In this document: piece by piece, positions 32,984 through 41,425 of the stretch
How positions within the stretch are numbered: the first letter of the stretch is position 1
Layout of the letters: every line of letters starts with the position of its first letter
NCBI GenBank assembly: GCA_021737045.1
Contig: JAIPES010000006.1
Span: 1 to 60,494 of the forward strand
Source: Desulfobacteraceae bacterium
Lineage (GTDB): Bacteria; Desulfobacterota; Desulfobacteria; Desulfobacterales; Desulfosalsimonadaceae
Length of the DNA stretch: 60,494 bases
Direction of reading: 5' to 3'
Notes under the pieces: model-generated
Database searches by the model: none
What the model saw: the letters and a program-made list of their open reading frames with translations, nothing else
Told to the model about the DNA's origin: nothing
Position numbers and translations under genes: made by a program

Positions 32984-34537
32984 TTATGCCGGAATATTGC
33001 CGTGCTTTTTCGGCGGCAGGCTCTGACGCTTGGTGCACAGGATATCCAGGGCCTCGATAAGCCGCGGCCGGGTTTCACTGGGCACAATCACGTCATCGAT
33101 ATATCCGCGGTTTGCGGCCACGTAAGGATTGGAAAACAGATCCCGGTATTCCTCCACCTTTTCCTTGCGCGTGGCCACCGGATCTTCCGAATTATCGATG
33201 GTTTTGCGATAGATAATATTGGCCGCCCCTTCTGCGCCCATGACCGCAATTTCCGCAGACGGCCAGGCAAAGGCCATGTCTGCGCCCAGATGCTTGGAGC
33301 TCATGGCAATATAGGCCCCGCCGTAGTCCTTGCGCAAAATCACAACCAGCTTGGGCACCGTTGCCTCGGAATAGCACCACAGCAGCTTGGCGCCGTGCCG
33401 GATGATGCCCCCGTGTTCCTGGTCGCTGCCGGGCATGTAACCGGGCACGTCCGCAAAGGTCAGCAAGGGAATATTAAATGCGTCACAAAACCGGATAAAC
33501 CGGGTGGCCTTATCAGAGGCGTCAATGTCGAGACACCCGGCCAAAAACTTGGGCTGGTTGGCGATAATGCCGATTGTCCGGCCGTTTAGCCGGGCAAAGC
33601 CCACCACGATGTTTTTGGCGTAGTGCTCATGGGGCTCGAAAAAATCGCCGTTGTCCACGATTGCGCCAATCACATCCTTGACGTCGTAGGACTGGTTGGA
33701 ATCGGCCGGGATAATCGTGTCCAGGCGTTCATCGCGCCTTTCCGGATCATCGCCGGTATCGGCCGCAGGCGGGTCCTCCATGTTGTTGGCCGGCAGATAG
33801 GACAGCATGTCCCGGATACGCTCAATGGCGTGTTCGTCAGAGTCACAGGCAAAATGAGCCACCCCGCTTTTTTCATTGTGGGTGGTGGCACCGCCCAGGT
33901 CCTCAAAGGAAATTTCCTCTCCGGTGACGCTTTTGATCACCTGGGGACCGGTGATAAACATGTGGCTGGTCTTTTTGACCATAAACACCCAGTCCGTCAT
34001 GGCCGGCGAGTAGACCGCACCGCCGGCGGTGGGTCCCATGATGGCGGAAATCTGGGGAATCACGCCGGAAGCAATGGAATTTCTGTAAAAAATCTCGCCG
34101 TAGCCGCGAAGGGCATCCACACCTTCCTGGATCCGCGCGCCGCCCGAATCATTGAATCCCACCACAGGAACCCCGGATTTCATGGCCAGATCCATGATCT
34201 TGCAGATCTTGCTGGCATGCATCTCGCCGAGGGTGCCGGCCCTTGCCGTAAAATCCTGTGCAAAGGCGAACACCGGCCGGCCGTTGACACGGCCATGGCC
34301 GGTGACCACCCCGTCGGAGGGAACGTCGACTTCATTCATGCCGAAATTCACGCACCGGTGCTTGACAAAAATATCAATTTCCCGGAACGTGTTGGCGTCA
34401 AAAAGATGTTCCAGTCGCTGCCGGGCGGTTAACTTGCCCTTTTCCTGCTGCTTGGCAACGGCCTTTTCGCCTCCCATTTCCCGCATGCGGGCTTTTTTTT
34501 CAAGAAGCTCCTTGATCTTGTCCGAAACTCCGCTCAT
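32984..34537 (-). CDS. Methylmalonyl-CoA carboxyltransferase 12S / acyl-CoA carboxylase beta-type subunit
   Basis: A 517-residue two-domain crotonase-fold carboxyltransferase. It starts with the helical KEKxxRARMREMGG-like region, followed by RQRLEHLFDANTFREID, DFTARAGTLGEMHASKI, GFNDSGGARIQEG (N-domain CoA loop), GPTAGGAVYSPAMTDWVFMV, DVPGYMPGSDQEHGGIIRHG and YGGAYIAMSSKHLGAD (C-domain biotin side). It carries carboxyl groups to or from propionyl-CoA/methylmalonyl-CoA. The last bases of meaB overlap the start (ATGA), so the two are translationally coupled. It could equally be called mmdA or pccB; the neighbouring mutase and epimerase favour methylmalonyl-CoA. Confidence 0.92.
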   Translation of the reverse strand: MSGVSDKIKELLEKKARMREMGGEKAVAKQQEKGKLTARQRLEHLFDANTFREIDIFVKHRCVNFGMNEVDVPSDGVVTGHGRVNGRPVFAFAQDFTARAGTLGEMHASKICKIMDLAMKSGVPVVGFNDSGGARIQEGVDALRGYGEIFYRNSIASGVIPQISAIMGPTAGGAVYSPAMTDWVFMVKKTSHMFITGPQVIKSVTGEEISFEDLGGATTHNEKSGVAHFACDSDEHAIERIRDMLSYLPANNMEDPPAADTGDDPERRDERLDTIIPADSNQSYDVKDVIGAIVDNGDFFEPHEHYAKNIVVGFARLNGRTIGIIANQPKFLAGCLDIDASDKATRFIRFCDAFNIPLLTFADVPGYMPGSDQEHGGIIRHGAKLLWCYSEATVPKLVVILRKDYGGAYIAMSSKHLGADMAFAWPSAEIAVMGAEGAANIIYRKTIDNSEDPVATRKEKVEEYRDLFSNPYVAANRGYIDDVIVPSETRPRLIEALDILCTKRQSLPPKKHGNIPA

Positions 34538-35532
34538 ATCTGTGTCCTTTCATGTTCGTGCGTGACCAGGTCCAGCAGCTGTCTGGCTGCGGCCATGGCC
34601 GTTGTCTCCCCGTCTTCAAGGCGCCGGGTGAGTTCCGGCAGAAGCGCCCGGACTTGTCCGAGCCCGTAAAACCAGTCTTTGAGTCCCTGCTCCACAAGAA
34701 ATTCAAACCATTGCCGGGCCTGTTCCCGGCGTCTTCGCTCAAGGGCCCCTGAAGCCTGCATCTGCTTGCGGTGAGAAAGCACCGTGTCCCAGATCTCATC
34801 AATACCGGTCATTTCAAGGGCGCTGCAGGTCAGCACCGGCGGCTGCCAGGAATCGCTCCTGGGGGCCATCATGTGCAAAGCATTTTCATAGTCTTTTCTG
34901 GCCTTTTCCGCCCGGAAAAAGTTTTCACCGTCGGCCTTGTTGACCGCAATGGCATCGGCCAGCTCGATGATGCCGCGCTTGATGCCCTGGAGTTCATCTC
35001 CGGCACCGGCCAGCAGCAGCACCAGGAAAAAATCCACCATGGAAGCCACGGAAAACTCGGACTGGCCCACGCCCACGGTTTCCACCATGACCGCATCGTA
35101 TCCGGCCGCCTCCAGCACCAGGATGGTTTCCCGGGTCTTTCGGGCAACACCGCCCAAGGTCCCGCCAGAGGGCGAGGGCCGGATAAAGGCCTCAGAATTG
35201 GCGGCCAGTTTTTCCATGCGGGTTTTATCCCCCATGATGCTGCCGCCGCTTTTGGCGCTGCTGGGATCCACCGCCAAAATGGCAACCTTCCGGCCTTTTT
35301 CAATGAGCCGGAGGCCGAGGGTTTCAATAAAGGTGCTTTTGCCAACGCCCGGAACACCCGTAATGCCCAGGCGCACGGCCTGGCCGGTATATGGCAGCAG
35401 GCCGTCTAACACCTGGTAGGTTAATTCCCGGTGGCCGGGCAGTGCGGATTCAATCAAGGTGATGGTCTTGGAAATCGCCTTGCGGTTTTGCGCCCGGACC
35501 CCATCGATATAGTATGCGGCATGTTCAGGCAT
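34534..35532 (-). CDS. meaB: Methylmalonyl-CoA mutase-associated GTPase MeaB
   Basis: A 332-residue G3E P-loop GTPase that protects and reloads the B12-dependent mutase. The P-loop is GITGVPGVGKSTFIETLG, the switch region contains DPSSAKSGGSIMGDKTRM, and VETVGVGQSE and AVNKADGEN supply the remaining nucleotide motifs. The C-terminal helical dimerisation arm (about 270-332) is present. It starts one base after the mutase stop and ends with a 4-base overlap with the carboxyltransferase gene, so it is co-translated with its client. Confidence 0.95.
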   Translation of the reverse strand: MPEHAAYYIDGVRAQNRKAISKTITLIESALPGHRELTYQVLDGLLPYTGQAVRLGITGVPGVGKSTFIETLGLRLIEKGRKVAILAVDPSSAKSGGSIMGDKTRMEKLAANSEAFIRPSPSGGTLGGVARKTRETILVLEAAGYDAVMVETVGVGQSEFSVASMVDFFLVLLLAGAGDELQGIKRGIIELADAIAVNKADGENFFRAEKARKDYENALHMMAPRSDSWQPPVLTCSALEMTGIDEIWDTVLSHRKQMQASGALERRRREQARQWFEFLVEQGLKDWFYGLGQVRALLPELTRRLEDGETTAMAAARQLLDLVTHEHERTQI

Positions 35533-35533
35533 A

Positions 35534-37654
35534 TTATTTCAGGGCGTTTAATACCTGGTTGGCCGAATCGGTCACCATGGTACCGGGGCCGAAAACCTTG
35601 GCCACGCCGGTTTTATAGAGAAAATCATAGTCAACCGGCGGGATGATGCCGCCGACGACCACCAGCACGTCTTCTGCACCCTGCTTCCTGAGTTCCTCGA
35701 TCAGTTGCGGAACCAGGATCTTGTGGGCGCCGGCCAGACTGGAGACGCCCACCACATGCACATCGTTTTCCACCGCGATCTTGGCGGCTTCCTCCGGGGT
35801 CTGGAACATGGGGCTTAAATCCACATCAAAGCCCAGGTCCGCATATGCCGTGGCCACCACTTTCACGCCCCGGTCATGGCCGTCCTGCCCCATCTTGGTC
35901 AGCAGAATCCGGGGACGGCGGCCTTGATTTTCGGAAAATTCATCCACGCGTTTGCGGATGGCGGCAATGATCTCATCATCCTGGTATTCCCCGGCATACA
36001 CCCCGGAAATGCACTGAGTGGTGGCCACATATCGACCAAAAACCTTTTCCATGGCCTCTGTGACCTCCCCGACAGTGGCCCGGGCGCGGATGGCGGGAAT
36101 ACAGGCTTCGAGCAGATTGCCCCCGGATTCAGCGCAGTTGGTCAGGGCCTCCAGAGTGCGACGGACCTCGTTTTCATCGCGTTTTTCGCGGATTTCGTTT
36201 ATCCATTTGACCTGCTCGTCGCGAACGGATTCGGAAATCTCGCGCACCGCGATTTCGGTTTCTTCCTCCACCGGATATTTGTTGACCCCGATGATGACGT
36301 CCCTTCCCTGATCAATTCGGGCCTGGCGGCGGGCGGCAGCCTCTTCGATGCGCATCTTGGGCATGCCCTCCACAATGGCCTTGGCCATGCCGCCCAATTC
36401 CTCGACTTCATCGATAATGGCGCGGGCCTGTTCGATCATCTTGTTGGTGAGCGATTCAACATAATATGAGCCGCCCAGGGGATCGACCACGCTGGTGATC
36501 TGAGATTCCTCCTGGATGATCAACTGGGTGTTTCTGGCCACCCGGGCGGAAACGTCCGTGGGAAGGCTGACCGCCTCGTCAAACGCGTTGGTGTGAAGCG
36601 ACTGGGTCCCGCCCAGAACCGCTGCCAGGGCTTCCAGGGTGGTGCGGATGATATTGTTGTACGGATCCTGCTGGGTCAGGCTCCAGCCTGATGTCTGCAC
36701 ATGGGTGCGCAGCATGGTGGAGCGCGGATCCTTTGGATTGAACTGCTTCATCAAATCGGCCCACAAATAGCGGGCGGCCCGGAGCATGGCAATTTCCATG
36801 AAAAAATTCATCCCCACGCCAAAGAAAAACGACAGGCGCGGGGCAAACGAATCGATTTCCAGGCCGGCATCCAGGGCGGCGCGCACATATTCCAGCCCGT
36901 CTGCCAGGGTAAAGGCGGTCTGAAGCACCGAGTCGGCCCCGGCTTCCATCATGTGATAGCCGCTGATGCTCACGGTGTTGAACTTGGGCATGTTGGCCGA
37001 GCAATACCCGATAATATCCGAGACGATCCGCATGGACGGATCCGGCGGATAAATGTAGGTGTTGCGGGTCAGGTATTCCTTTAAAATGTCATTCTGAATG
37101 GTGCCGGCCAGTTTTTCCTGGGAGACGCCCTGCTCTTCGGCCGCCACGATATAGCCGGCCAGAACCGGCAATACCGCCCCGTTCATGGTCATGGACACGG
37201 TCATTTTGTCCAGGGGGATCTCATCAAACAAGATCTTCATGTCCTCCACCGTATCCACGGGAACCCCGGCTTTTCCCACATCACCGGTCACCCGGGGGTG
37301 ATCCGAGTCATATCCCCGGTGAGTGGCCAGGTCAAAGGCTACTGACAGACCCTTTTGCCCGGCTGCCAGGTTGCGCTTGTAAAATTCGTTGGATTCCCGG
37401 GCAGTGGAAAAACCGGCATACTGGCGGATGGTCCATGGCCGTCCCGCGTACATGGTCGCCCGGGGGCCGCGGACAAACGGAGAAAATCCCGGCAGGGTGT
37501 TGACAAAATCAAGGCCCTCAATGTCTTCAGCCGTGTACAAAGGATTTAAGGCAATGCCTTCCGGGGTTTTCTTTTCAAGGGATTCAACCGGCTTGTTTTT
37601 CAATTCCTTTTTGGCAAGATCAATCCATCTGGGTTTTTCGGGATGTTCGGCCAT
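35534..37654 (-). CDS. mcm: Methylmalonyl-CoA mutase, single-chain type
   Basis: A 706-residue adenosylcobalamin-dependent mutase interconverting (R)-methylmalonyl-CoA and succinyl-CoA. The substrate barrel has [36 protein letters not shown] and the [13 protein letters not shown] region. The C-terminal B12 domain has [20 protein letters not shown], which gives the DxHxxG base-off ligand, and GVSSLAGAH. Both halves lie on one chain as in homodimeric and scpA-type mutases. ATG at 37654 is preceded by CGGAGAG; the longer frame from 37702 runs into the family A repeat. meaB begins right after the stop. Confidence 0.95.
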   Translation of the reverse strand: MAEHPEKPRWIDLAKKELKNKPVESLEKKTPEGIALNPLYTAEDIEGLDFVNTLPGFSPFVRGPRATMYAGRPWTIRQYAGFSTARESNEFYKRNLAAGQKGLSVAFDLATHRGYDSDHPRVTGDVGKAGVPVDTVEDMKILFDEIPLDKMTVSMTMNGAVLPVLAGYIVAAEEQGVSQEKLAGTIQNDILKEYLTRNTYIYPPDPSMRIVSDIIGYCSANMPKFNTVSISGYHMMEAGADSVLQTAFTLADGLEYVRAALDAGLEIDSFAPRLSFFFGVGMNFFMEIAMLRAARYLWADLMKQFNPKDPRSTMLRTHVQTSGWSLTQQDPYNNIIRTTLEALAAVLGGTQSLHTNAFDEAVSLPTDVSARVARNTQLIIQEESQITSVVDPLGGSYYVESLTNKMIEQARAIIDEVEELGGMAKAIVEGMPKMRIEEAAARRQARIDQGRDVIIGVNKYPVEEETEIAVREISESVRDEQVKWINEIREKRDENEVRRTLEALTNCAESGGNLLEACIPAIRARATVGEVTEAMEKVFGRYVATTQCISGVYAGEYQDDEIIAAIRKRVDEFSENQGRRPRILLTKMGQDGHDRGVKVVATAYADLGFDVDLSPMFQTPEEAAKIAVENDVHVVGVSSLAGAHKILVPQLIEELRKQGAEDVLVVVGGIIPPVDYDFLYKTGVAKVFGPGTMVTDSANQVLNALK

Positions 37655-37693
37655 GTCGCTCTCCGTTATGTTTGGTTCGTGGATGTTATCTTT

Positions 37694-37843
37694 TGATGGC
37701 ACCGTAAAAAGTCTGATTTCAGATGATGCCGTAAAAAGTTCAAGATCAAGGCTTGCGCAATTTCAAAGAATGCAGCGTACTTAGTCGTACGTGAAATTCT
37801 GAGAAATTGCGCGTAACGCAGATATTGGACTTTTACGGCGCCT
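37694..37843 (+). repeat. Family A repeat (copy A2) between mce and mcm
   Basis: This is a near-complete copy: TGATGGCACCGTAAAAAGT at the left, a second module AGATGATGCCGTAAAAAGT, the palindromic core around TCGTACG, and a shortened right end ACTTTTACGGCGCC. The last bases lie next to the mce stop codon. It would be transcribed as part of the leader between mce and mcm, so it may form a hairpin in the polycistronic message. Confidence 0.85.
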
Positions 37844-37845
37844 TT

Positions 37846-38247
37846 TTATCTCTCTGAGAGTTCCACCAGCACCCCGCCTGTGGCCTTGGGGTGAATAAAG
37901 GCGATTTTGGCCCCGCCGGCGCCTATACGCGGTTTTTCATCAATGAGTTTTATGCCTTTTTCCTTGAGTTCGGCCAGTGCGCCCTCAATGTCTTCGACCC
38001 GGAAGGCGATGTGATGAACGCCCTGCCCCTTTTTCTCAATGAACTTGGCAATGGGGCCGTCTTCTGCCGTGGATTCCAGCAGTTCCACCTCGCTTTTGTC
38101 CACAGGAAAAAATGCGGTTTTGACCTTTTGCTCGGTCACGGTTTCCTCGCCCTCAAAGGGCAGGCCCAGAATGTCGGACCAGAAGGTTTTGCTTTCCTGA
38201 TTGCTGTTGACAGCCACGCCGATGTGATCAATGTGCAGTACTTTCAT
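37846..38247 (-). CDS. mce: Methylmalonyl-CoA epimerase
   Basis: A 133-residue protein of the vicinal oxygen chelate fold, with two beta-alpha-beta-beta-beta halves. It starts [15 protein letters not shown], the usual metal-binding His opening. Later it has [18 protein letters not shown], with the second metal His, and [19 protein letters not shown], which contains the last ligand Glu. It interconverts the R and S forms of methylmalonyl-CoA. The ATG at 38247 fits the family length; the long frame upstream runs through the promoter. First gene of the propionate operon. Confidence 0.95.
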   Translation of the reverse strand: MKVLHIDHIGVAVNSNQESKTFWSDILGLPFEGEETVTEQKVKTAFFPVDKSEVELLESTAEDGPIAKFIEKKGQGVHHIAFRVEDIEGALAELKEKGIKLIDEKPRIGAGGAKIAFIHPKATGGVLVELSER

Positions 38248-38358
38248 GATGCGTACCCCGCAATATGTGTTTGGTTCCGGTGGGAATTCAGACGGCTTTG
38301 CTGCATGCCGGTTTTCCTGTGTTCTGCAGTGTATGTAAGTGTTACTTACCTTATCAGC

Positions 38359-38388
38359 GTTATAATACCAGCCAATCGGGCCTGTCAA
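38359..38388 (-). promoter_or_regulatory. Candidate sigma-70 promoter of the propionate operon
   Basis: Read on the minus strand, a perfect TTGACA (38388-38383) is followed by 18 bases and TATAAC (38364-38359), about 112 bases before the mce ATG. It has the best -35 box that I noticed in the window. Confidence 0.6.
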
Positions 38389-38435
38389 GTATAATCCGAA
38401 GCCAAAACAAATTCAGGGGTAAATTTTTTCTAAGG

Positions 38436-40772
38436 TCAGGACAAACAGGCCCTGCGCACTTGCGCCAGGTCGCAGTGTCCGGCAAAAACCTTGGCGATTC
38501 CGTCCTGAAACAGTGTGCTCATGCCCCTGGAAACAGCATGCTCCCGGATCATGGGACCCAGGTGCCGGCCCGGGGGCCGGGTCTGGATAATGTCCCGGAT
38601 CTCGTCGGTGACAGAAAGCAGTTCAAAAATCCCGGTCTGCCCCTTGTATCCGGTATGGCTGCATTCCGGACATCCGGCCGGGGCATAAAACGTCAGATTT
38701 TTGGAAAACGCAATGTCTATATCCCGGGCAAAAGCGGCTTTGCCGTAGAGGGATACCAATTGATCATATTCTTTGCGTCCCGGATGCCTGGCCTGCCTGC
38801 ACCGGGTGCAAAGGGTCCGCACCAGGCGCTGGGACAAAATGCAAATCAAAGCCTCTGCGAGATGAAAGGCATCTGCATCCATGACAACAAGCCGGGCCAG
38901 GGTCTCGGGAGCACCCGGACCAGTAAATCCCGATAAAACCAGTTTGCCGGACAGGCATGCGGAAACAGCCGCATTGGCGGTTTTGCCGTCCGGCATATCG
39001 TCAATTAAAATGCTGTCGGCATCTGCATAAACAAATGACTCCAGGGCGACGGCATAATCATAGCCGGCCGCCGGCTCCACCCGGACCTGCCGAAGCCCTG
39101 GCTGGAGGATTTCCAGGTTTTTTTCCGCGGTCCAGATCTTTTTTTCTTCTGCGTTGATTTGCGCCAAAGCCGCGTGCAGTGTGGTGGTTCGCCCGGATTT
39201 CGGGGGGCCGGAAACAAGGATCAGCCCGTGAGCGTGTTCAAGCGCATGTGCAAACGCCTGCCGGGTATTTGTGCCAAGGCCCAGGGCGTCGATGGACATG
39301 GGCGCTGCCGCAGGCTGCATCCGCATCACCAGATCCTCCCGGCCGCCTGCAGTGGCAATAATGGTCACCTGAAAAACCGCATCCCGGCCCTCTTCAGATT
39401 GAAACCGCAACCGGCCATGCTGATGGGGACCCGTCCGGGCAATATCCAGGCCTGCCATGGCCTTGACCCGCAACACCAGCGCCTGATACAGGCTGGCTGA
39501 AATCGTCTGACCAGGTGCGCAAACCCCGTCAGTCCGAAAGCGCAGCCTGATTTCCATTTGATCCGGCTCCGGCTCGAAATGGATGGCAGAAGCACCCCGC
39601 CTGCAGGCTTCTGCCAGGAGATTGCGCAGAAATTCAGCCACTTCAGGACTTTTTTCAGTCAACAAAGCGCTGCTTTCATCCCGCTGGTCCACCGGCCCGG
39701 AGGCGGTCAGAACATGGGTTTGCAGAGACCTGGCCGGCCGGGATTGCATGTCCGCCGCCAAACGGAGCATGTTTAAAACATCTTTTTTCATGGCCACGGC
39801 CGCACGAACCGTGTAACCGGAAAACTGTTCCCGGATCCGCGCAAGGCATTCCAGATCCCCCGGGTCAGCCATGGCCACAAGCAGATCCCCGTTTTCAAAA
39901 CCCGCCGGAACGCATTCCTGTTTTTCCATCATGCCGGGATCCAGCCCTGCGATGATATCGGCCGGCAGATCCATATCATCGCTGTATTCCACGGCAGGCA
40001 GGTTGTAATACCGGCTCAAAGACTTTAGGACATCGGACTTGTCGATCTCCATGTCTTCGACAAGGAAGCGCTCCACCGGTTTGTTGCGCTCCCTGGCGGC
40101 AATTACGGCATCATCGAGTTCTTCCCGGGTGATGATATAATTTTCCAGCAGCAGGTTAAACCGGCCTTTGAGCCGGGCGGTCATCTGCTGCTGCTTGTAA
40201 AGAGCAATGCCCAGGATCGTTGCCAGTTCGGAAAGCTTTTTTTCATCCCCGGCTGAAAAGGGCCCGCCCTTTTTGCGGTTAATGAGCTGAATCGCACCCA
40301 GTACAACGGATTGAAACACAATCGGCGCGGCCAGCACCTGGCGGGTTTCAAAACCGGTTTTCTCATCCCAGGACCGGTCAAAGCCCAACTCCGGATCAAT
40401 GCCGGCAAGTTCCCGTGCATCATAGACGTTTCTGATATTGACCATCTGCCGGGTCACCGCGCAGTAACCGGCAATGCTGTGCTTGTTGACAGGAACCCGG
40501 ATTTCATTGATCTCATCGCCGGACTTGAACCTGGAGACCAGTTCCCGTTGGATGCCGTCGATATAGTAAATGGTAATGCGCCGGGCTCCCATGATTTCAA
40601 CAATGTCGCCGGCCGCGTCAATGAGGATGCCGTCAATATCCGAGGCCGCATACACCGCATTGCTGATTTCCTGAAGCTTGCTGCGGTAGGCCACTTCCGA
40701 CTTTAAATAACAGGCATCGGCTTTGTCATTTTTTTTCCCGGACTTCATATTAAAGGGCTTAACATTGTTCAT
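38436..40772 (-). CDS. GAF-MshEN-GspE/PilB-like protein with degraded ATPase motifs
   Basis: About 778 residues from the ATG at 40772 (a TTG at 40808 also opens the frame). Order: GAF domain (about 35-195), GspE/PilB N-terminal domain (about 205-350), type II/IV secretion ATPase (about 375-750). The ATPase keeps its overall layout and the zinc tetracysteine (CTRC, then CPECSHTGYKGQTGIFELL) but key residues are changed. Walker A is GPPKSGRTTT (Lys to Arg), the Walker B region ILIDDMPD lacks the usual Glu, the Asp-box Asp is lost in EKNLE, and the His-box reads SGKLVLSGFT with no His. It is probably a non-hydrolysing or regulatory relative. No pilus genes are nearby. Confidence 0.85.
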   Translation of the reverse strand: MNNVKPFNMKSGKKNDKADACYLKSEVAYRSKLQEISNAVYAASDIDGILIDAAGDIVEIMGARRITIYYIDGIQRELVSRFKSGDEINEIRVPVNKHSIAGYCAVTRQMVNIRNVYDARELAGIDPELGFDRSWDEKTGFETRQVLAAPIVFQSVVLGAIQLINRKKGGPFSAGDEKKLSELATILGIALYKQQQMTARLKGRFNLLLENYIITREELDDAVIAARERNKPVERFLVEDMEIDKSDVLKSLSRYYNLPAVEYSDDMDLPADIIAGLDPGMMEKQECVPAGFENGDLLVAMADPGDLECLARIREQFSGYTVRAAVAMKKDVLNMLRLAADMQSRPARSLQTHVLTASGPVDQRDESSALLTEKSPEVAEFLRNLLAEACRRGASAIHFEPEPDQMEIRLRFRTDGVCAPGQTISASLYQALVLRVKAMAGLDIARTGPHQHGRLRFQSEEGRDAVFQVTIIATAGGREDLVMRMQPAAAPMSIDALGLGTNTRQAFAHALEHAHGLILVSGPPKSGRTTTLHAALAQINAEEKKIWTAEKNLEILQPGLRQVRVEPAAGYDYAVALESFVYADADSILIDDMPDGKTANAAVSACLSGKLVLSGFTGPGAPETLARLVVMDADAFHLAEALICILSQRLVRTLCTRCRQARHPGRKEYDQLVSLYGKAAFARDIDIAFSKNLTFYAPAGCPECSHTGYKGQTGIFELLSVTDEIRDIIQTRPPGRHLGPMIREHAVSRGMSTLFQDGIAKVFAGHCDLAQVRRACLS

Positions 40773-40820
40773 GGTTTTTTCCAATGCTTCTGAAAACCGA
40801 TTTGGCAAAACTGCGAAAAC

Positions 40821-41072
40821 CTAAACGTCGGTGTCTTCCCGGGTCTTCCGGAAACGGTACAATCTCTGAATCCCACCGCCGGCCAGAATAATGGCCATGA
40901 AATAAAAGGCAATGTGCAAAAAGATCCGGACGGAGTCAAAATGTTCAATTTCGGCAACCTGCTCCATGATCAGGGGAATCCGGAAGAAAAAGGCCACCCC
41001 CATCAACAGCAGGGCCGCACCCCAAACAAGCTGAATCATTTCCTGGCCCGACATCTGGCGGCGATTTGACAT
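40821..41072 (-). CDS. Small two-helix membrane protein upstream of the PilB-like gene
   Basis: An 83-residue protein with two hydrophobic segments (about 16-33 and 48-69) and a basic C-terminal tail (RLYRFRKTRE). ATG at 41072 is preferred because the long frame continues into family A repeat A3. It lies 48 bases before the start of the PilB-like gene in the same direction and could be co-transcribed. No family is recognised. Confidence 0.55.
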   Translation of the reverse strand: MSNRRQMSGQEMIQLVWGAALLLMGVAFFFRIPLIMEQVAEIEHFDSVRIFLHIAFYFMAIILAGGGIQRLYRFRKTREDTDV

Positions 41073-41100
41073 ATGCTTAATTTTTTCCTTAAATATTTTT

Positions 41101-41253
41101 GATGGCACCGTAAAAAGTCTGATTTTAGATGGTGCCGTAAAAAGTTCAAGATCAAGGCTTGCGCAATTTCGAAGAATGCAGCGTACTTAGCCGTACGTGA
41201 AATTCTAAGAAATTGCGCGTAACGCAGATATTGAACTTTTTACGTCGCCATCA
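41101..41253 (+). repeat. Family A repeat (copy A3), complete
   Basis: The clearest full copy: GATGGCACCGTAAAAAGTC, a second module TAGATGGTGCCGTAAAAAGT, the core with CTTGCGCAATTTC pairing loosely with GAAATTGCGCG, a central hairpin around CCGTACG, and a right end TTTTTACG-TCGCCATCA. The two outer ends are inverted relative to one another. It lies between divergent genes. The rest of the gap (41254-41425) shows nothing else that I can support. Confidence 0.85.
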
Positions 41254-41425
41254 TTTTTTATTATGGACATGTGAACCTATACCTATTATATAGCCGGATT
41301 CGCCCGGTGTGTCAACTTGCATGAAATCAGGCAGGTTAAAGCGACTTTTTGCAGCTACAGCAAGGTCCGCAGGCAGGGCCCGGAACTGAAACAAAAGCCA
41401 AAAGCAACAGCCCAAAAGGAACAGA

